A DNA stretch of 64,000 bases from Sphingomonas sp. SORGH_AS_0950 (lineage in GTDB: Bacteria; Pseudomonadota; Alphaproteobacteria; Sphingomonadales; Sphingomonadaceae): the NCBI RefSeq assembly GCF_030818415.1, contig NZ_JAUTAE010000001.1, positions 3,870,001 through 3,934,000 on the forward strand, in the 5' to 3' direction. The position numbers and the translations under genes are program-made. Shown one piece after another: positions 26,237 through 34,799 of this stretch (the stretch's first letter is position 1; every line of letters begins with the position of its first letter). Below the pieces are notes generated by a model. It made no database searches, was not told the origin of the DNA, and worked only from the letters and a program-made list of their open reading frames with translations.

Positions 26237-27070
26237 TCAGGCGGTTGCAGAAACCAGTGCGCGATGTTCGCGCGGTGAACGCATTTTGAGCCCTGAATGG
26301 GGGTGGTTGTCGTTGTAGTCCTCGATCCATCCGGCAAGCGATGTCAACGCGGTGGGAGCATCAGGCAGCGGCGAGACGCGGACGTAATCGCGCTTGAGGG
26401 TATGAACGAAGGCCTCCGAGATGCCGTTGGACTGCGGGCTGCGAACGGGCGTGAAGCAGGGTTTGAGGCCCAGCTGCCGGGCAAAGGTGCGTGTTTCGCG
26501 GGCAGTATAGGCCGAGCCGTTATCGGACAGCATCTCGACCGGCACGGGCGCGCGCATACCGCCGAAGCGGGTTTCCACGGCTTCCAGCATGATGTCGCGC
26601 ACGTCCGAGCCGCTGATGCCCGCATTGGCGATCGCGCGCCAGGCGATGATCTCGCGGTCATGGGCGTCGATGATGAAGGCGCCGCGCACGACCTCGCCGT
26701 TCCAGCAGGTGAACTCGAAGCCGTCCGAGCACCAGCGCAGGTTCGAGCGGATCGCCACCACGACGCCGTCATGGCCATAGTCGGCCCGCTCGGTGTAGCG
26801 CCGCGCCAGCAGCAGGCGGTCCGCGGCCATGATGCGATAGACGCGCTTGTGATTGACCGGCGCCAGTCCTTCGGCGCGTTGCTGTCGATTGAGGACTGCC
26901 GCGATGCGGCGGTAGCCGTAGGTGGGCCGCTGCGCGGCGATCTGGCGTATGCGGGGCAGCAGGTCCGCGTCGTCGGCCTTGGCGTACGGCCCGCGCGTCC
27001 GGGTGCGGCCGGTCAGGCGGTCGTACACCGTCGAGCGCCCGACCCCGAGCGTCTTGGCGACCAGGCTCAC
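26237..27070 (-). CDS. IS3-family transposase OrfB (DDE integrase core)
   Basis: 277 residues. The HTH_21-like N-terminal part RPTYGYRRIAAVLNRQQRAE is followed by the rve catalytic core. The first Asp is probably in CSDGFEFTCWNGEVVRGAF, the second in MLSDNGSAYTARETRTFA and the Glu in SNGISEAFVHTLKRDY. OrfB is normally made as an OrfAB fusion by -1 frameshifting. An A7G run lies on the minus strand at 27118-27111, just before the orfA end. The element looks intact. Confidence 0.92.
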   Translation of the reverse strand: MSLVAKTLGVGRSTVYDRLTGRTRTRGPYAKADDADLLPRIRQIAAQRPTYGYRRIAAVLNRQQRAEGLAPVNHKRVYRIMAADRLLLARRYTERADYGHDGVVVAIRSNLRWCSDGFEFTCWNGEVVRGAFIIDAHDREIIAWRAIANAGISGSDVRDIMLEAVETRFGGMRAPVPVEMLSDNGSAYTARETRTFARQLGLKPCFTPVRSPQSNGISEAFVHTLKRDYVRVSPLPDAPTALTSLAGWIEDYNDNHPHSGLKMRSPREHRALVSATA

Positions 27071-27444
27071 CGGATAGTCTCCGGCAACGGCGAGTGCATG
27101 AGCAAGCTCGCTTTTTTTGGGCGTGAGCGCTCCAGCGCCTCCTTCAGGATCTCGACCTCCAGCGTCTTGCGGCCGAGCTGGCGCTCCAGTTCGCGGATGC
27201 GGGTCTCCATCTCGCGGACCTGGCGATTGCTGGTCACGTCGTCGTCGCCGGCGACCGCGACGCTCCCGCCCTCCAGCATCAGCCGCCGCCAGCGGTACAG
27301 CAGGTTCGGCGCCACGCCGTTGCGGCGTGCCACCACCGATATGCTCTCGCGACCATCGAGCGTCTCCTCGACGATCCTCAGCTTCTCAGGCGTGCTCCAG
27401 TGACGGCGACGACCGCCGTCGGTGATGATTTCGGACACGGACAT
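27067..27444 (-). CDS. IS3-family transposase OrfA (HTH protein)
   Basis: 125 residues from ATG 27444. A helix-turn-helix of the transposase_8 type (RHWSTPEKLRIVEETLDG and SVVARRNGVAPNLLYRWRRL) is followed by a leucine-zipper-like segment (EMETRIRELERQLGRKTLEV). It binds the element ends and, fused to OrfB, forms the transposase. Its end overlaps the orfB start by four bases. Confidence 0.9.
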   Translation of the reverse strand: MSVSEIITDGGRRRHWSTPEKLRIVEETLDGRESISVVARRNGVAPNLLYRWRRLMLEGGSVAVAGDDDVTSNRQVREMETRIRELERQLGRKTLEVEILKEALERSRPKKASLLMHSPLPETIR

Positions 27445-27601
27445 AAGCCTATGCTTAGGGGATAGCCCCAAGCCTCCTTCTTAGGCTTGAATCCGTCCGG
27501 TCGAAATGGGGGCCAGCTCAGTCGATCTGTTCCAACCACAGGAATGCGCCAACTACTTCACCTCCTGTGGTTATGATCCAGACTGATCAGAATCCGCTCT
27601 A

Positions 27602-28464
27602 GAGGCTGTTATGGACTTGAGAGGTTTGCTGATTCATCCGAGGTGGGATGAGCATTTGCGGCAAGCCGTATCCATCTGACGTGAGCGACGAGGAATGGTT
27701 GCTGGTTGCACCGTACCTACTGCTGCAACGCGAGGATGCCGGGCAGCGGGAGCATGACCTGCGGGAGGTGTTCAACGGCCTTGGCTACATTGTTAAGACG
27801 GGCGCGCCATGGCGGTGGATGCCGAACGATCTGCCGCCCTGGGCAGCTGTGTACCAGCAGACACAGCGCTGGCTGGCGGCGGGCTGCTTCGAGGCGCTGG
27901 TGGACGACTTGCGCGCGGTGCTGCGGCTGTCAGCGGGGCACAAGGCCGAGCCGACCGCTGCGATCATCGACAGCCGGACGCTTCGATCGACGCCCGAGAG
28001 TGGCGAGCGGGCCGGCTATGACGGGGCCAAGCGCAAGAAGGGCTCGAAGATCCCCATGGCCGTCGATACGCTGGGCCATCTGCTGGCCCTCCATGTCACG
28101 CCAGCCAGCGCCGAGGATCGCGGCGAGGTGGAGCGGCTCGCCCGCACCGTACAGGCGGTCACCGGCGACACGGTCGAGCTGGCCTGGGTGGACCAGGGCT
28201 ATACCGGCGGGCGGGCCGCCGATGCCGCAGCCTTGCACGGCATCGCGCTCGAAGTCGTCAAACTGCCGCAGGCCAAGCGCGGCTTTGTTCTCCTGCCGCG
28301 CCGCTGGGTCGTCGAGCGGTCATTCGCCTGGGCAACCCGCTTCCGCCGTCTCGTCAAAGACTATGAACGCTATGCTCAAACACTCGCCGGACTTCACGTC
28401 GTCGCTTTCGCCTGCATCATGATGAAGCAGGCTGCCGCGTTCGCCGCAGGTTCATAACAGCCTC
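27602..28464 (+). mobile_element. Complete IS5-family element, 863 bp
   Basis: The left end GAGGCTGTTATGGAC (27602) matches the reverse complement of the right end TTCATAACAGCCTC (to 28464). TA lies on both sides (27600-27601 and 28465-28466), as expected for IS5-group elements that target CTAG-like sites with a 2-bp duplication. It inserted exactly in the right-hand TA left by the IS630 element. Confidence 0.9.
27648..28457 (+). CDS. IS5-family transposase
   Basis: 269 residues in one frame. The N-terminal DUF4096-type segment PSDVSDEEWLLVAPYLL and GLGYIVKTGAPWRWMPNDLP precedes the DDE core. Catalytic residues are D in AAIIDSRTLRSTPESG, D in LAWVDQGYTGGRA and E in RRWVVERSFAWATRFRRL. Length and ends are normal, so it may be active. 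Confidence 0.94.
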   Translation: MSICGKPYPSDVSDEEWLLVAPYLLLQREDAGQREHDLREVFNGLGYIVKTGAPWRWMPNDLPPWAAVYQQTQRWLAAGCFEALVDDLRAVLRLSAGHKAEPTAAIIDSRTLRSTPESGERAGYDGAKRKKGSKIPMAVDTLGHLLALHVTPASAEDRGEVERLARTVQAVTGDTVELAWVDQGYTGGRAADAAALHGIALEVVKLPQAKRGFVLLPRRWVVERSFAWATRFRRLVKDYERYAQTLAGLHVVAFACIMMKQAAAFAAGS

Positions 28465-29657
28465 TAGTGATGAGGGCGATTGTTGGGCTGAATTCGCCCA
28501 GTCCTGGGGCGATCGAGATCCGCAATTGCGGATGCGGCAAGCAGGAAAGCGCCGACTCCGTAATATTGCGTATCGGATGGTAAGACCTTGTCTGGACGGT
28601 CGCTGACCTGCTGCACCCAACCCAGCCGTCCGTCGGGCTGGATCGCCCGGGTGAGCGCGTTCCAGCCGCGAATGGCCGCCGGGCGATAGGTTGCTCGGTC
28701 CAGCAGTCCAGACCGGATGCCCCAGGCAAAACCATAGGTGAAGAAGCCGGTCCCGCTCGTCTCGGGCGGCGCGTTTTCCGGCGCGAGCAGCGACGGGCTC
28801 CAATAGCCGTCGGCCCTTTGTAACGTCAGAAGCTTGGCCGCCATTTCACGGAACAGCGCTTCCATATGCTTGCGGTCTGGGCTCCCGACTGGAAGGTATG
28901 GAATGATCCGCGCCATGCCGCCAAAGACCCAGCCATTCCCTCGTGCCCAGAACTGCTTGCGATCCCGGTCGTCGCGTCGTTCGAAGAAGCGACTGTCGCG
29001 GTAGTAAAGATGCTCGACCGGATCGAACAGAAAGTCGGTCGTTGCCCAGAATTCCTTCATGGCAAAGGCGCGATATTTGATATTGCCCGTCTGGTTCGTC
29101 ATTTCCACGAAAGCGGGTGGGGCCATGAACAGGGCATCGCACCAGCACCAGCGATCAAGGCATTCGGTCGCGCCATAGCCACCGTTCTTTGGAACGGCAA
29201 AGGCCAGGGTGGTGACCGCCGGCTTGTCTATGACGCGATCAAAAACGATGCGGGTCGGCGCGCGTGCAGCAGCACCCGCGCCGCGTCGGGCCGCCCATAG
29301 ATAGGCCTGAGCGATCGTATGATCATCGGCGAAATACGGGCGGTGGCCCGGAGTCCACTGATTGCGCTCACCCATCTCAAAAAGGGCCTGCTTCATGCGT
29401 AGCGGGGCGCCGGGCATATCAGCGAGCGCCGTCATGCCGACCCAGAAAACGGCCTGTTCCCAAGCACGGGGATTGCGGGTTTCGCCGGTTGCCTTTTCGA
29501 TGTGGCGGGGGGCCAGCCGGGCGAGTTGCCAGTCTGCAAGGCGTACCGCCGTATCGCGAACCACAACCGGATCGATCGTGTCCGCCGAAGCCGCCGCGAG
29601 TGGGGCGGCCATGGCGCAAGTCAGCGCGGCCAAGGGGTAGAAGCGGAAACGGCTCAA
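28464..29657 (-). CDS. GH105-type unsaturated rhamnogalacturonyl/glucuronyl hydrolase
   Basis: 397 residues with a signal peptide (about 1-26, ending LAAASADT), so periplasmic. The alpha/alpha-barrel motifs YFADDHTIAQAYLWAA and CLDRWCWCDALFMAPPAFVE (catalytic Asp in WCDALF) match YteR/YesR-type hydrolases. KQFWARGNGWVFGGMARI and GTGFFTYGFAWGIRSGLL also match. It removes the unsaturated galacturonyl group left by lyases on rhamnogalacturonan oligomers (by family). Its stop codon TAG is formed at the IS target site and stayed a stop after both insertions, so the protein is intact. It is last in the minus-strand pectin unit. Confidence 0.88.
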   Translation of the reverse strand: MSRFRFYPLAALTCAMAAPLAAASADTIDPVVVRDTAVRLADWQLARLAPRHIEKATGETRNPRAWEQAVFWVGMTALADMPGAPLRMKQALFEMGERNQWTPGHRPYFADDHTIAQAYLWAARRGAGAAARAPTRIVFDRVIDKPAVTTLAFAVPKNGGYGATECLDRWCWCDALFMAPPAFVEMTNQTGNIKYRAFAMKEFWATTDFLFDPVEHLYYRDSRFFERRDDRDRKQFWARGNGWVFGGMARIIPYLPVGSPDRKHMEALFREMAAKLLTLQRADGYWSPSLLAPENAPPETSGTGFFTYGFAWGIRSGLLDRATYRPAAIRGWNALTRAIQPDGRLGWVQQVSDRPDKVLPSDTQYYGVGAFLLAASAIADLDRPRTGRIQPNNRPHH

Positions 29658-29808
29658 TGATTGTCCCTCCCTGATCGTCGTTGCGCGATGGCGGCTTGGT
29701 CATGGCAGGCCAGTTGGATGTCGCGGGCGATTGCATCCTTGATCCGGATTACGCACGGAATCCGCACAACATGGCAAAATTCATAGGATAACTTTGGGTG
29801 GGCCCACC

Positions 29809-30543
29809 TCAGGGTGTGTTGGCAGGCGGCTGCGCTTCCAGTTCCACATCGCTAAGTTCCGAATGGCGGTTGAGGCTTTCCTGCATATGGTCCCATGCCG
29901 CTTGCCGTGCGCGCGGTACGTCCATCCGCGTTATGGCATCCAATATGGCCTCATGCTCGGCGCGCACCTTTGCGACATAGGCCTGATGCGCGTCGTCCGG
30001 CTGATCGCGCAGATAGAGGTTGCGGGGCGGAACGAGCCGAAGGCCGAGAAAGTCGATAAGGCGAACGAAATAGTCGTTGCGGGTCGCACGCGCGATGGCG
30101 AGGTGGAACTGGACATCGGCGGCGGCTGCGGCGATCGGATCATCGCTAACCTGTGCCATGTGACGCAAGGCGATCCGCATAGCGGCAATATCTTCGGTCG
30201 ATCGACGCGCCGCCGCGAAAGCGGCCATCTCGGTCTCGATCGCCAATCGGGTTTCCAAGAGCCGGATGACATCGGCCAATTCCGATAGTTCGTTACGGGT
30301 CACCTGGAATGCGCGGTAGCGGGCGTCCTCGGCAACATAGACGCCAGACCCTTGCCGGGCCACGACCAGTCCCTGGGCTTCCAGTCGCGCAACGGCTTCG
30401 CGGACGACCGTTCGGCTGACCTCCTCGGATTCCGCAATCGCCTTTTGCGTGGGCATCTGCTCGCCGGGCTGCAAAGCACCGGAGAGAATGCTGGCTTCCA
30501 GCTTTGCAAATAGCTCGTCTGCCATAGAAGCGGCCTTGGCCAT
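29809..30543 (-). CDS. GntR-family (FadR/FCD subfamily) transcriptional regulator
   Basis: 244 residues. The N-terminal winged helix (about 8-75) has ILSGALQPGEQMPTQKAIAE and SRTVVREAVARLEAQGLV. The FCD ligand domain (about 95-230) includes LLETRLAIETEMAAFAA, FHLAIARATRNDYFVRLI and EHEAILDAITRMD, with metal-binding His in FHLAIA and EHEAI. Such regulators usually sense uronates or their ketodeoxy derivatives. It lies inside the uronate locus with a TTGT-N3-type palindrome just upstream, so it probably controls itself and the locus (inference). Confidence 0.92.
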   Translation of the reverse strand: MAKAASMADELFAKLEASILSGALQPGEQMPTQKAIAESEEVSRTVVREAVARLEAQGLVVARQGSGVYVAEDARYRAFQVTRNELSELADVIRLLETRLAIETEMAAFAAARRSTEDIAAMRIALRHMAQVSDDPIAAAAADVQFHLAIARATRNDYFVRLIDFLGLRLVPPRNLYLRDQPDDAHQAYVAKVRAEHEAILDAITRMDVPRARQAAWDHMQESLNRHSELSDVELEAQPPANTP

Positions 30544-30566
30544 CGAAGATTCCTGCTAAGCCGTGT

Positions 30567-30578
30567 TTGTCATATCAA
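30567..30578. promoter_or_regulatory. Candidate GntR operator (site a) upstream of gntR
   Basis: TTGTCATATCAA, an imperfect form of TTGT-N3-ACAA, lies 24 bp upstream of the gntR start and in the 83-bp gap after the DUF2264 gene. Similar sites lie at 33047, 36409 and 36753. Confidence 0.4.
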
Positions 30579-30626
30579 TATGCCGTTGCGTCCCATTGGT
30601 CCAGTCATGTGGGGCGGTGGCCGCTC

Positions 30627-31904
30627 TCAATAACCAACCGGATAGTCCTTGCGGAAATCCTCGCCGGAATAGGCGCGTCGCATGGTCCACGGCATAGCGG
30701 GCGACGCCCAATAGGTATCGGTTGCTGGCAATCCCAGGGCAATCAATCCTTCGGACGCGATATACATGCTCCCGGCGTTGGAATACCAGTCGCCCAATGT
30801 CGGCTGGGCGCGGGTGAAGCCGATGGTCATGAAGCCCTGCGCATTGAAATTCGAGGGGTCGGCAAAGATGCGCCGTGCCGCTGCCACCGTCGCCGCTCGC
30901 ACTTGCGGCGCGGGCAGCGCTTCGGGCAACCAATGGCGCCATGCCAGCACGCCCAGAACCTGATGCGCCGCGATGCGGTAAGTCAGCGAACGGCCGATCG
31001 CGGCATAGGCACCGTCCGGTCCGATCATGCGTTCGAGATGCTCCCCGAACCGCTTCATGCGCTTCAGGGCGCGGTCGAATTCGACTTGGGGTCGCAAGCT
31101 GTTGAACGAAGTCTTGTGCGTCGCCAGAGTTTCCAGGACCTGGACCATCATCGGATGGATCACATAGCTGTTGTAATAGTCATAATGGAAACTGTCGCCG
31201 TCCTTATACCAGCCGTCGCCTGCATACCAATCGCCTGCAAACAGCTTGACCGTCATGTCGACGCGCATGGGGTCCCAGTCCTCGCCGATCGACAAAAGGA
31301 AGATTTCGTTCATCGCGGCAAAGAGCAGCCAATTCTGATAGGGCGGCGAGATACGGCGAAGCCCCTTGATGGCCGAGACGATGCGCTGTTTGGTCTTGGC
31401 ATCCAGCGGGTCCCAGAGACTTTTCGGCGCTCGTAGGAGCGCGCTGGTGAAGTAGGCGCTGTCGACCAGGGCTTGACCATGGCCTTCCCAGCCCAGTCGG
31501 TCCGGGCTGGCGGGGTCGACCGAATGGACATAGCTTTGCACCGCCTGTTCGCGCAAAATATGCCGCAACCGACTTTCGGCATCCTCGCCGTCAGGCAGTG
31601 CGAGCCAGGGCGCGATGCCATCGATCAGGCGCGCAAAGCCTTCCATATAGGATACTTTGGGATCGCGCTTGTCCCAGGTCGGGCTGAGTTCGGGTTTCCA
31701 TTCGCTTTGCAGGCGCCCCGCCGACATGCGCGACAGGATCGGCGACGCCATCTTTTCTAACAGTCCTAGCATGAAGGCGCGGTCGGATACGCCGCTTGGC
31801 AGGAGCGCGGGCTTTGCCCCCTTTTCTCGCGACAATCCGGCCGATGGCAGCGATGCCGCCGCGCCGCCGCCCAAGACGGCACTCATGAACTCGCGTCGCT
31901 GCAT
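30627..31904 (-). CDS. DUF2264 family protein, exported
   Basis: 425 residues from ATG 31904; the open extension upstream falls in the preceding gene. An RR-containing, Tat-like signal MQRREFMSAVLGGGAAASLP precedes the mature protein. The all-helical DUF2264 fold is suggested by WDPLDAKTKQRIVSAIKGLR, YQNWLLFAAMNEIFLLSIG and GWYKDGDSFHYDYYNSYVI. The family occurs in pectin and rhamnogalacturonan loci, where a role as an oligosaccharide-processing glycosidase is suspected but not certain. It sits 14 bp after the DUF4861 gene, so they are cotranscribed. Confidence 0.85.
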   Translation of the reverse strand: MQRREFMSAVLGGGAAASLPSAGLSREKGAKPALLPSGVSDRAFMLGLLEKMASPILSRMSAGRLQSEWKPELSPTWDKRDPKVSYMEGFARLIDGIAPWLALPDGEDAESRLRHILREQAVQSYVHSVDPASPDRLGWEGHGQALVDSAYFTSALLRAPKSLWDPLDAKTKQRIVSAIKGLRRISPPYQNWLLFAAMNEIFLLSIGEDWDPMRVDMTVKLFAGDWYAGDGWYKDGDSFHYDYYNSYVIHPMMVQVLETLATHKTSFNSLRPQVEFDRALKRMKRFGEHLERMIGPDGAYAAIGRSLTYRIAAHQVLGVLAWRHWLPEALPAPQVRAATVAAARRIFADPSNFNAQGFMTIGFTRAQPTLGDWYSNAGSMYIASEGLIALGLPATDTYWASPAMPWTMRRAYSGEDFRKDYPVGY

Positions 31905-31918
31905 GGATTTCCCCTTCG

Positions 31919-32869
31919 TCAACGGGCGGGAGGTGTGAAATCGAGATGTTCGCCTTCGGCATAACGGTGCCATTGGTCATGCGTGGAGAAGGCCCCCGCG
32001 CCGCGATCCCAGGCAGAGCCGGAATAATAAACAAAGGGGTGGCCGGGCGAGACGCGTACGAGAAACAGATGGTTGTCGAAGTCGCTACGCTGGTCGACGA
32101 TCATCGCCGGATCGACCCGCAAGGCGATGGCCATCCGGCCATGCACCTGATCGCTGGGCCCCCACCAGGTCATGACGCCGTGGGGGCGATCGATCACGAC
32201 GTGGCCATCGGACGCGCCTGTGGTCCTCTTGCCGATCCCGATGCCAACGATCAACGCCTCGGGCCGGTTCGAGGACAGGGTGGATACCATGCGAGTGAAA
32301 TGCGTGCCGAGCGGCAGGGTGAACCGGCGGGTTTCCCAGACCCGGCGGTCAACTCCGACCGGCCAGGGCGCATACTCGACCACGAAGTCGGCCACATTGC
32401 CGCCGCTCTTCAGAATATGGTGGCGGACGAAGTTGCGTGACGTCCACAGCTTATTGTCCAGCCACACGCCGAGCCCGCCAGCCCCCCGTCCGGTGCCGAC
32501 ATTGTAGAAGTCGACGCCTTCGCCGTGATAGCTATGCTGGTCGCCGGTGCGAAGTTGCCGGTCGGCAAAAGGCCAGGGATATTGCTTGCCCCAGCTATCG
32601 ATCCCGGACCCTGATGGCGGTTCCACCGCTTCCAGAGCATGCCCATATATGCGGTGCGCCGTACGGTCGTTTTCCCACAACAGATCATCGTGCCGATAAT
32701 CGGCCAGCACGGCGACAGAGGCGGCCCGTCGATCGGGGGGAGGGGGTAGCGGCTTGTCAATCGGCATGACCGGCCCCGCCTGTTGCCCGTATGCCACCCC
32801 CGTTGCCGCCAGGGTCAGCAGAAGGGCTGGCATTGCCAGGCCCCGGCCTCGGTTCGGCCGCCCCTTCAT
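31919..32869 (-). CDS. DUF4861 family exported protein
   Basis: 316 residues from ATG 32869, chosen because it directly precedes a signal peptide ending ATGVAYGQQ. The DUF4861 signature is visible in DDLLWENDRTAHRIYGHALE, YHGEGVDFYNVGTGRGAGGL and GVMTWWGPSDQVHGRMAIAL. Members occur in polyuronate/rhamnogalacturonan loci, probably as periplasmic carbohydrate-active proteins; the reaction is unknown. It opens the minus-strand unit DUF4861-DUF2264-gntR-GH105 and is divergent from the transporter operon. Confidence 0.82.
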   Translation of the reverse strand: MKGRPNRGRGLAMPALLLTLAATGVAYGQQAGPVMPIDKPLPPPPDRRAASVAVLADYRHDDLLWENDRTAHRIYGHALEAVEPPSGSGIDSWGKQYPWPFADRQLRTGDQHSYHGEGVDFYNVGTGRGAGGLGVWLDNKLWTSRNFVRHHILKSGGNVADFVVEYAPWPVGVDRRVWETRRFTLPLGTHFTRMVSTLSSNRPEALIVGIGIGKRTTGASDGHVVIDRPHGVMTWWGPSDQVHGRMAIALRVDPAMIVDQRSDFDNHLFLVRVSPGHPFVYYSGSAWDRGAGAFSTHDQWHRYAEGEHLDFTPPAR

Positions 32870-33486
32870 CAGGCGAACCCTGTGCGTCGTGCCCGCTCTC
32901 ATCGGACTATCCGCCACATTCTGCTTCAAGATGGGGCATGCTGACCGCGTATCATCAGTTCTTCCCACAATGTATCGCAGCACAAGCCCGGATCAAAACC
33001 GCAGCCTCATGCCGTAGCATGAGCAATTATCTCTTTTACTGCAATCTTATATGACAAACAGGATGCAGCGCTGCGGAGGGTTGTGCAAGAAAAAATCGTA
33101 TAAATTAATATTATCGAGTAAATACAATAATTTAATGGGGTGTGGCGTGCTCGATCAGGTGTTCGCTGGACTTGCATTTGACGGGCGGTATGATTTGTAT
33201 GATAGATTGTTAGGTGCAATTACTGAATCTCGGGGGGGTATTTGCCATGGCGTTAAAACCGCGTTGCCTCGTCGGCGGCGAAGGTGATCGCTGCATCAAC
33301 CAGCGCAGGGATGGGCTTCTGTCTCCCAAAGGCGGTGCCTTGTTCATGGCGTTCGGCGAGCGTGGCTTCTCCGAATGGCTTTGCCCCCACCTTCTTCTCG
33401 ATGGCGAAATTTGACGTCTCCACTCTGCGATATCTGTCCTTCGGGGCAGATATCGCTTTTTTGCACCAAAAGCTGAGGAGCATTGG
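32870..33486. promoter_or_regulatory. Divergent promoter region of the pectin locus with operator site b
   Basis: 617 bp, markedly AT-rich between about 33020 and 33215, between two divergent units. TTATATGACAA at 33047-33057 is an imperfect TTGT-N3-ACAA palindrome. A weaker half-site TTGTATGATAG lies at 33195. A short frame at 33214-33414 is open but shows no coding character that I can defend. The MFS transporter start at 33487 ends the region. Confidence 0.5.
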
Positions 33487-34785
33487 GTGACGGACGGCGA
33501 TATTATTGCGGGGGCAGCGCGGCGCTCCGGGCGATATCGGTGGAAAGTCTGCGCCCTTCTATTTGCCGCCACCGCCATCAACTACATTGATCGTCAGATG
33601 ATCGGGGTTCTGAAGCCCGCCATCCAGGCTGATCTGGGTTGGAGCGAGCGGCAATATGCCGACATCGTATTCTGGTTCCAGGCCGCTTATGCGGTCGGCT
33701 TTCTCCTGATGGGCCGATTGATCGACCGAGCGGGGGCCCGATTTGGCTATGCCATCGCGTTCGGCATATGGACGCTTGCCCATATGGCCCATGGCCTTGT
33801 GCATTCCGTCACACAGTTCGTCGTGGTGCGGTTCGCCCTCGGGCTGGGCGAAGCCGGAAATTTCCCGTCGGGGTTGAAGGCTGTGGCCGACTGGTTTCCA
33901 CAGCGCGAGCGCGCCCTTGCCGTCGGCCTGTTCAACGCGGGGGCCAATGTGGGTGCCATCGTCACGCCGCTTGTCGTTCCCGCCATCGCGCTATCCTATG
34001 GTTGGCGTGCCGCGTTTGTCGTGACAGGTGCCTTCAGCGTGATCTGGTTAGGGGCCTGGCTCCTTATCTACAGGCGGCCCGAGGAGCATTCGCGAATAGA
34101 CGAATCCGAACTCGCCCTGATCCGAAGCGATCCGCAACTCGTATCCGAAAGAATATCTTGGTCTAGACTGTTTCTGGTACGTGAAACCTGGGCATATGCC
34201 GTACCGAAATTCATGACCGATCCCGTCTGGTGGATGTTTCTATTCTGGTTGCCGGACTTTCTCGGCAAGCGATATGGTCTCGATCTGAAGGGTTTCGGGC
34301 TACCGTTGGTAGTCATCTACGTGATTTCGGACGCTGGCAGCGTGATCGGCGGCTGGATTTCGTCCCGTTGGATTCGGTCGGGATGGTCCCCCAATGCGGC
34401 ACGCAAGACGACCATGTCGATCTGTGGCCTGGCGGTCTTGCCGATCATCACGGTTCAGTATGTGGACGGGCTTTGGCTTGCGGTGTCGCTTATCGGCCTT
34501 GCGGCTGCGGCGCACCAGGCTTTCTCCGCCAATCTGTTGACCTTGCCCTCCGACCTTTTCCCGCGCCAGGCGGTCGCATCGGTGGTCGGCATCGGCGGTA
34601 CGGCAGGTGCGATCGGCGGTATGCTGATCGCCAAATTCGTGGGTTACGTGCTTGAGGCCACCGGAAGCTATGCGCTGATCTTTACCGTGGCGGGAACGGC
34701 CTATCTGGCCGCCCTGACGGCCTTACACCTGCTCAGCCCCAGATTGCAGCCGGCAAAGCTCAGCATGCCCGCGCAACCTTCTTGA
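33487..34785 (+). CDS. MFS transporter, ExuT-like hexuronate family
   Basis: 432 residues from GTG 33487 (GAGGAG at 33476-33481), about 12 membrane segments. The anion:cation symporter family pattern is clear: [20 protein letters not shown] in helix 1, [20 protein letters not shown] and [19 protein letters not shown]. This family carries galacturonate, glucuronate and related sugar acids with protons. It starts the operon transporter-kduI-kduD, overlapping or closely spaced, so the substrate is probably an unsaturated or keto-deoxy uronate. Confidence 0.9.
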   Translation: MTDGDIIAGAARRSGRYRWKVCALLFAATAINYIDRQMIGVLKPAIQADLGWSERQYADIVFWFQAAYAVGFLLMGRLIDRAGARFGYAIAFGIWTLAHMAHGLVHSVTQFVVVRFALGLGEAGNFPSGLKAVADWFPQRERALAVGLFNAGANVGAIVTPLVVPAIALSYGWRAAFVVTGAFSVIWLGAWLLIYRRPEEHSRIDESELALIRSDPQLVSERISWSRLFLVRETWAYAVPKFMTDPVWWMFLFWLPDFLGKRYGLDLKGFGLPLVVIYVISDAGSVIGGWISSRWIRSGWSPNAARKTTMSICGLAVLPIITVQYVDGLWLAVSLIGLAAAAHQAFSANLLTLPSDLFPRQAVASVVGIGGTAGAIGGMLIAKFVGYVLEATGSYALIFTVAGTAYLAALTALHLLSPRLQPAKLSMPAQPS

Positions 34786-34799
34786 TCAAGGACTCCATC

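Larger units (their letters stand above)
26208..27520 (-). mobile_element. Complete IS3-family element (IS2-like), 1313 bp
   Basis: Terminal inverted repeats of about 30 bp: TGATCTGGCCCCCGTTTC at 26208 and TGAGCTGGCCCCCATTTC read from 27520 on the other strand, with only a few mismatches. A 5-bp direct repeat GTCGA flanks it (26203-26207 and 27521-27525). It encodes orfA and orfB on the minus strand with a 4-base overlap. Confidence 0.93.
25321..27586 (+). pseudogene. IS630-family transposase, split by IS3 insertion and twice frameshifted
   Basis: The helix-turn-helix start MDLRSRALAAVDEGMS is intact. An extra C near 25513 shifts frame, so HAPTILALHEARRDITLDEL and TLHRFFARHGITRK lie in another frame. 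A missing A in the A7 run near 25665 restores it. The DDE core follows with VFIDETWTATNMTRSHGRC, VVIMDNLSSHK and PPYSPDFNPIEKAFARLK. The gene is cut after GRLVD at 26207; its true end DLFQPQECANYFTSCGYDPD resumes at 27526-27586. Joining the pieces restores a 316-codon frame. Confidence 0.85.
25231..27599 (+). mobile_element. IS630-family element interrupted by an IS3-family element
   Basis: The ends are GAGCGTTTTCC at 25231 and, on the other strand, GAGCGGATTCT from 27599. Both are flanked by TA (25229-25230 and 27600-27601), the target duplicated by IS630-family elements. Without the 26208-27520 insert and one GTCGA copy the element is about 1.05 kb, normal for the family. Before insertion the target would read ATCAC-CTA-GTGAT, an inverted repeat, with TA inside the stop codon of the GH105 gene. 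Confidence 0.85.

Noticed and set aside
26208..26289. C-terminal end of the apparent 331-codon IS630 transposase frame
   Set aside because: These codons lie in the IS3 element; the true end of the gene is at 27526-27586.
24356..28464. Composite transposon bounded by two IS5-type elements
   Set aside because: The two elements differ in sequence, the left one is truncated, and no shared flanking duplication exists.
33214..33414. Short plus-strand frame upstream of the MFS transporter
   Set aside because: No ribosome binding site in good position, no family similarity; probably leader DNA.
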